Below are positions 5,594-6,561 of a stretch of DNA of 6,561 nucleotides, one piece after another. Source of the DNA: Gammaproteobacteria bacterium (GTDB taxonomy: Bacteria; Pseudomonadota; Gammaproteobacteria; Burkholderiales; Burkholderiaceae_C); assembly GCA_018903185.1 (NCBI GenBank), contig JAHIQV010000237.1:1-6561 (forward strand). Direction: 5' to 3'. Position numbers and translations under genes: made by a program. Within the stretch, counting starts at the first letter, position 1. Each line of letters begins with the position of its first letter. Under the pieces are notes generated by a model. The model did no database searches. It was not told where the DNA came from and saw only the letters and a list, made by a program, of their open reading frames with translations.

Positions 5594-6462
5594 GCCGGTC
5601 TCCAGTTGTGGGTTTCTGCGTTGCCGCCCAGTTGATCGCAGCACCAGGCGTAGAGCGCGTCGTACACCGGCATCATGGCCTCCAGCATGGCTTGATCGTT
5701 GTCGGCGTGGCGGCGCGACATGCCCAGCGATACCGCCAGCAAGCCCGCTGCGGGAGCGGACAGGTCCAGGCGGTCGATGTCGGCCCCGCGCACGATGTGG
5801 GCCAACGATTGAAGCGCGGGCAGCTCCAGGCCAAACGCGCCCAGCAAACTGTCGAAGCTGCAACGTTCGCCCTCGTGCGAAATGGGCGCACCGGGCAGGT
5901 CGAAGGCGATGGCGTTCAGGCGCCCGGCCTGCTCCAGCACCTCGCCCGTGGGTGCAAAGAAAAACTCGGCCTCGCGGTCGATGAAACGGCGGATCAGCCA
6001 GGGACAGGCGATGCGGTCGATCTTGGGGCGCTCGCGCGTGATCCAGCGCGAACGGCCCACGCCGGTAGCGCCCAGATCCGGACGCTGGCGCAGCCGCGGT
6101 GCTGGCGTGGCCTGCCAGCTGGTCAGCAGGCCCGGGTCATCCACCCCGGGCTCACCGCCTTCGATGCCCCCCAGCAGGTAGCGCGCGTCCCAGCCCGCAG
6201 CGCGCAACCGCGCCGCGGCGTTCTGACTGACTTCGTGGCCGTACACGCAATACAGCACCACGGCCTGTGGCGTTCTGTGCCGCATCCAGCCGACCAGCGC
6301 ATCCGGTGCCACATGCTGGGACAGCGGCAGCCGGTACAGGCTCTGTGCGAAGCGTTCTGGGCGCCGCACGTCGAGAATCAAGGGGGTGTCGGGTTGCCCG
6401 AGCAGCGCCGCCAACGCGGCAGGGCTGACAGCGTGTGAGGGATTTGTGTCGACGGTTTCCAT
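5590..6462 (-). CDS. Rhodanese-ChrB fusion, chromate resistance accessory protein
   Basis: A 290-residue two-domain protein. Residues about 8-115 form a rhodanese (sulfurtransferase) domain, with LILDVRRPERF at 28-38 and the active-site loop LYCVYGHEVS whose catalytic Cys is residue 72. Residues about 143-290 match the ChrB C-terminal (Chrome_Resist) domain: RPKIDRIACPWLIRRFID (145-162), a SHEGERCSFDSL segment (195-206), IVRGADIDRLDL (223-234) and VYDALYAWC near the end. Conserved Cys153, His196 and Cys201 could bind metal or act in redox chemistry; this is inference. ChrB-domain proteins accompany ChrA and aid or regulate chromate resistance; here the usual regulatory N-terminus is replaced by a rhodanese domain. 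No signal peptide is seen, so it is probably cytosolic. The ATG at 6462 is preferred (GGAG 8 nt upstream) over the GTG at 6471, which has no room for a ribosome site. It leads a two-gene operon with chrA. Confidence 0.88.
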   Translation of the reverse strand: METVDTNPSHAVSPAALAALLGQPDTPLILDVRRPERFAQSLYRLPLSQHVAPDALVGWMRHRTPQAVVLYCVYGHEVSQNAAARLRAAGWDARYLLGGIEGGEPGVDDPGLLTSWQATPAPRLRQRPDLGATGVGRSRWITRERPKIDRIACPWLIRRFIDREAEFFFAPTGEVLEQAGRLNAIAFDLPGAPISHEGERCSFDSLLGAFGLELPALQSLAHIVRGADIDRLDLSAPAAGLLAVSLGMSRRHADNDQAMLEAMMPVYDALYAWCCDQLGGNAETHNWRPA

Positions 6463-6513
6463 GGTTGGCACTCCACATCAGGTGGTGGCCAGCACTTGGA
6501 CGAAAACCGTCTA

Positions 6514-6546
6514 TTCCGCAAGGAACTCGGGAGGCTGTGTTCCCGA
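6514..6546. promoter_or_regulatory. Dyads upstream of the chromate operon
   Basis: TCGGGA-N8-TCCCGA (6527-6546) is a perfect inverted repeat, and next to it TTCC-GCAA-GGAA (6514-6525) is a second small one. They lie about 50-85 bp upstream of the first chr start codon, where an operator or leader hairpin could sit. I see no confident promoter in the 99 bp available: TAACAT near 6553-6558 could be a -10, with its -35 beyond the window edge. Confidence 0.3.
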
Positions 6547-6561
6547 TGACCGGATGTTATC

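Noticed and set aside
4403..5635. 410-codon open frame on the + strand across chrA
   Set aside because: Its translation is very rich in His, Arg, Gln and Ala with no domain, the usual antisense shadow of a GC-rich gene; chrA motifs on the other strand are unambiguous.
4229..5863. Longer chrA frame starting 90 codons upstream
   Set aside because: The extra part is the overlapping frame of the rhodanese/ChrB gene, has no ribosome site, and lacks resemblance to CHR proteins; the ATG at 5593 has a good site.
5608..6438. 276-codon + strand frame opposite the rhodanese/ChrB gene
   Set aside because: No recognisable motif; the opposite strand carries intact rhodanese and ChrB signatures across the same bases.

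Overview
The window is GC-rich, densely coded bacterial DNA. Good Shine-Dalgarno sites, the form of the Mpl and DAHP synthase proteins and strongly G/C-biased third codon positions suggest a betaproteobacterium, most likely of the Comamonadaceae (Hydrogenophaga/Acidovorax-like). The taxon is inferred from protein style, not from a marker gene.

Layout. A 5'-truncated mpl gene (murein-peptide recycling ligase) enters on the + strand and ends at 1152. Everything after it lies on the - strand and is read from right to left. First comes a chromate-resistance pair: a rhodanese/ChrB-domain fusion (6462-5590), joined by a 4-bp ATGA overlap to the chromate transporter chrA (5593-4229). Next is an aromatic-amino-acid unit: an extended -10 promoter, a 23-residue Phe/Tyr/Trp-rich leader peptide (4172-4101), an antiterminator/terminator pair, and a class I DAHP synthase gene (3988-2855). 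Last are two proteins I do not recognise (2642-1572 and 1487-1167); the second stops 14 bp from the convergent mpl stop.

How the parts work together. The chr pair should detoxify chromate by export, with the fusion protein as accessory. The aro unit is the first step of the shikimate pathway. Its leader can be read as a ribosome-mediated attenuator: five Phe codons at alternate positions, plus one Tyr and one Trp, would sense all three end products, and two mutually exclusive RNA folds can be drawn that place the ribosome sensibly.

The two most striking observations are that attenuator and a roughly 95-bp palindromic element lying in frame inside mpl. The element has perfect 22-bp inverted arms and a smaller palindrome at its centre. 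It adds about 28-30 residues at a loop where E. coli Mpl has only a few, and it is open in all three forward frames. It looks like a mobile palindromic repeat tolerated within a protein-coding gene.
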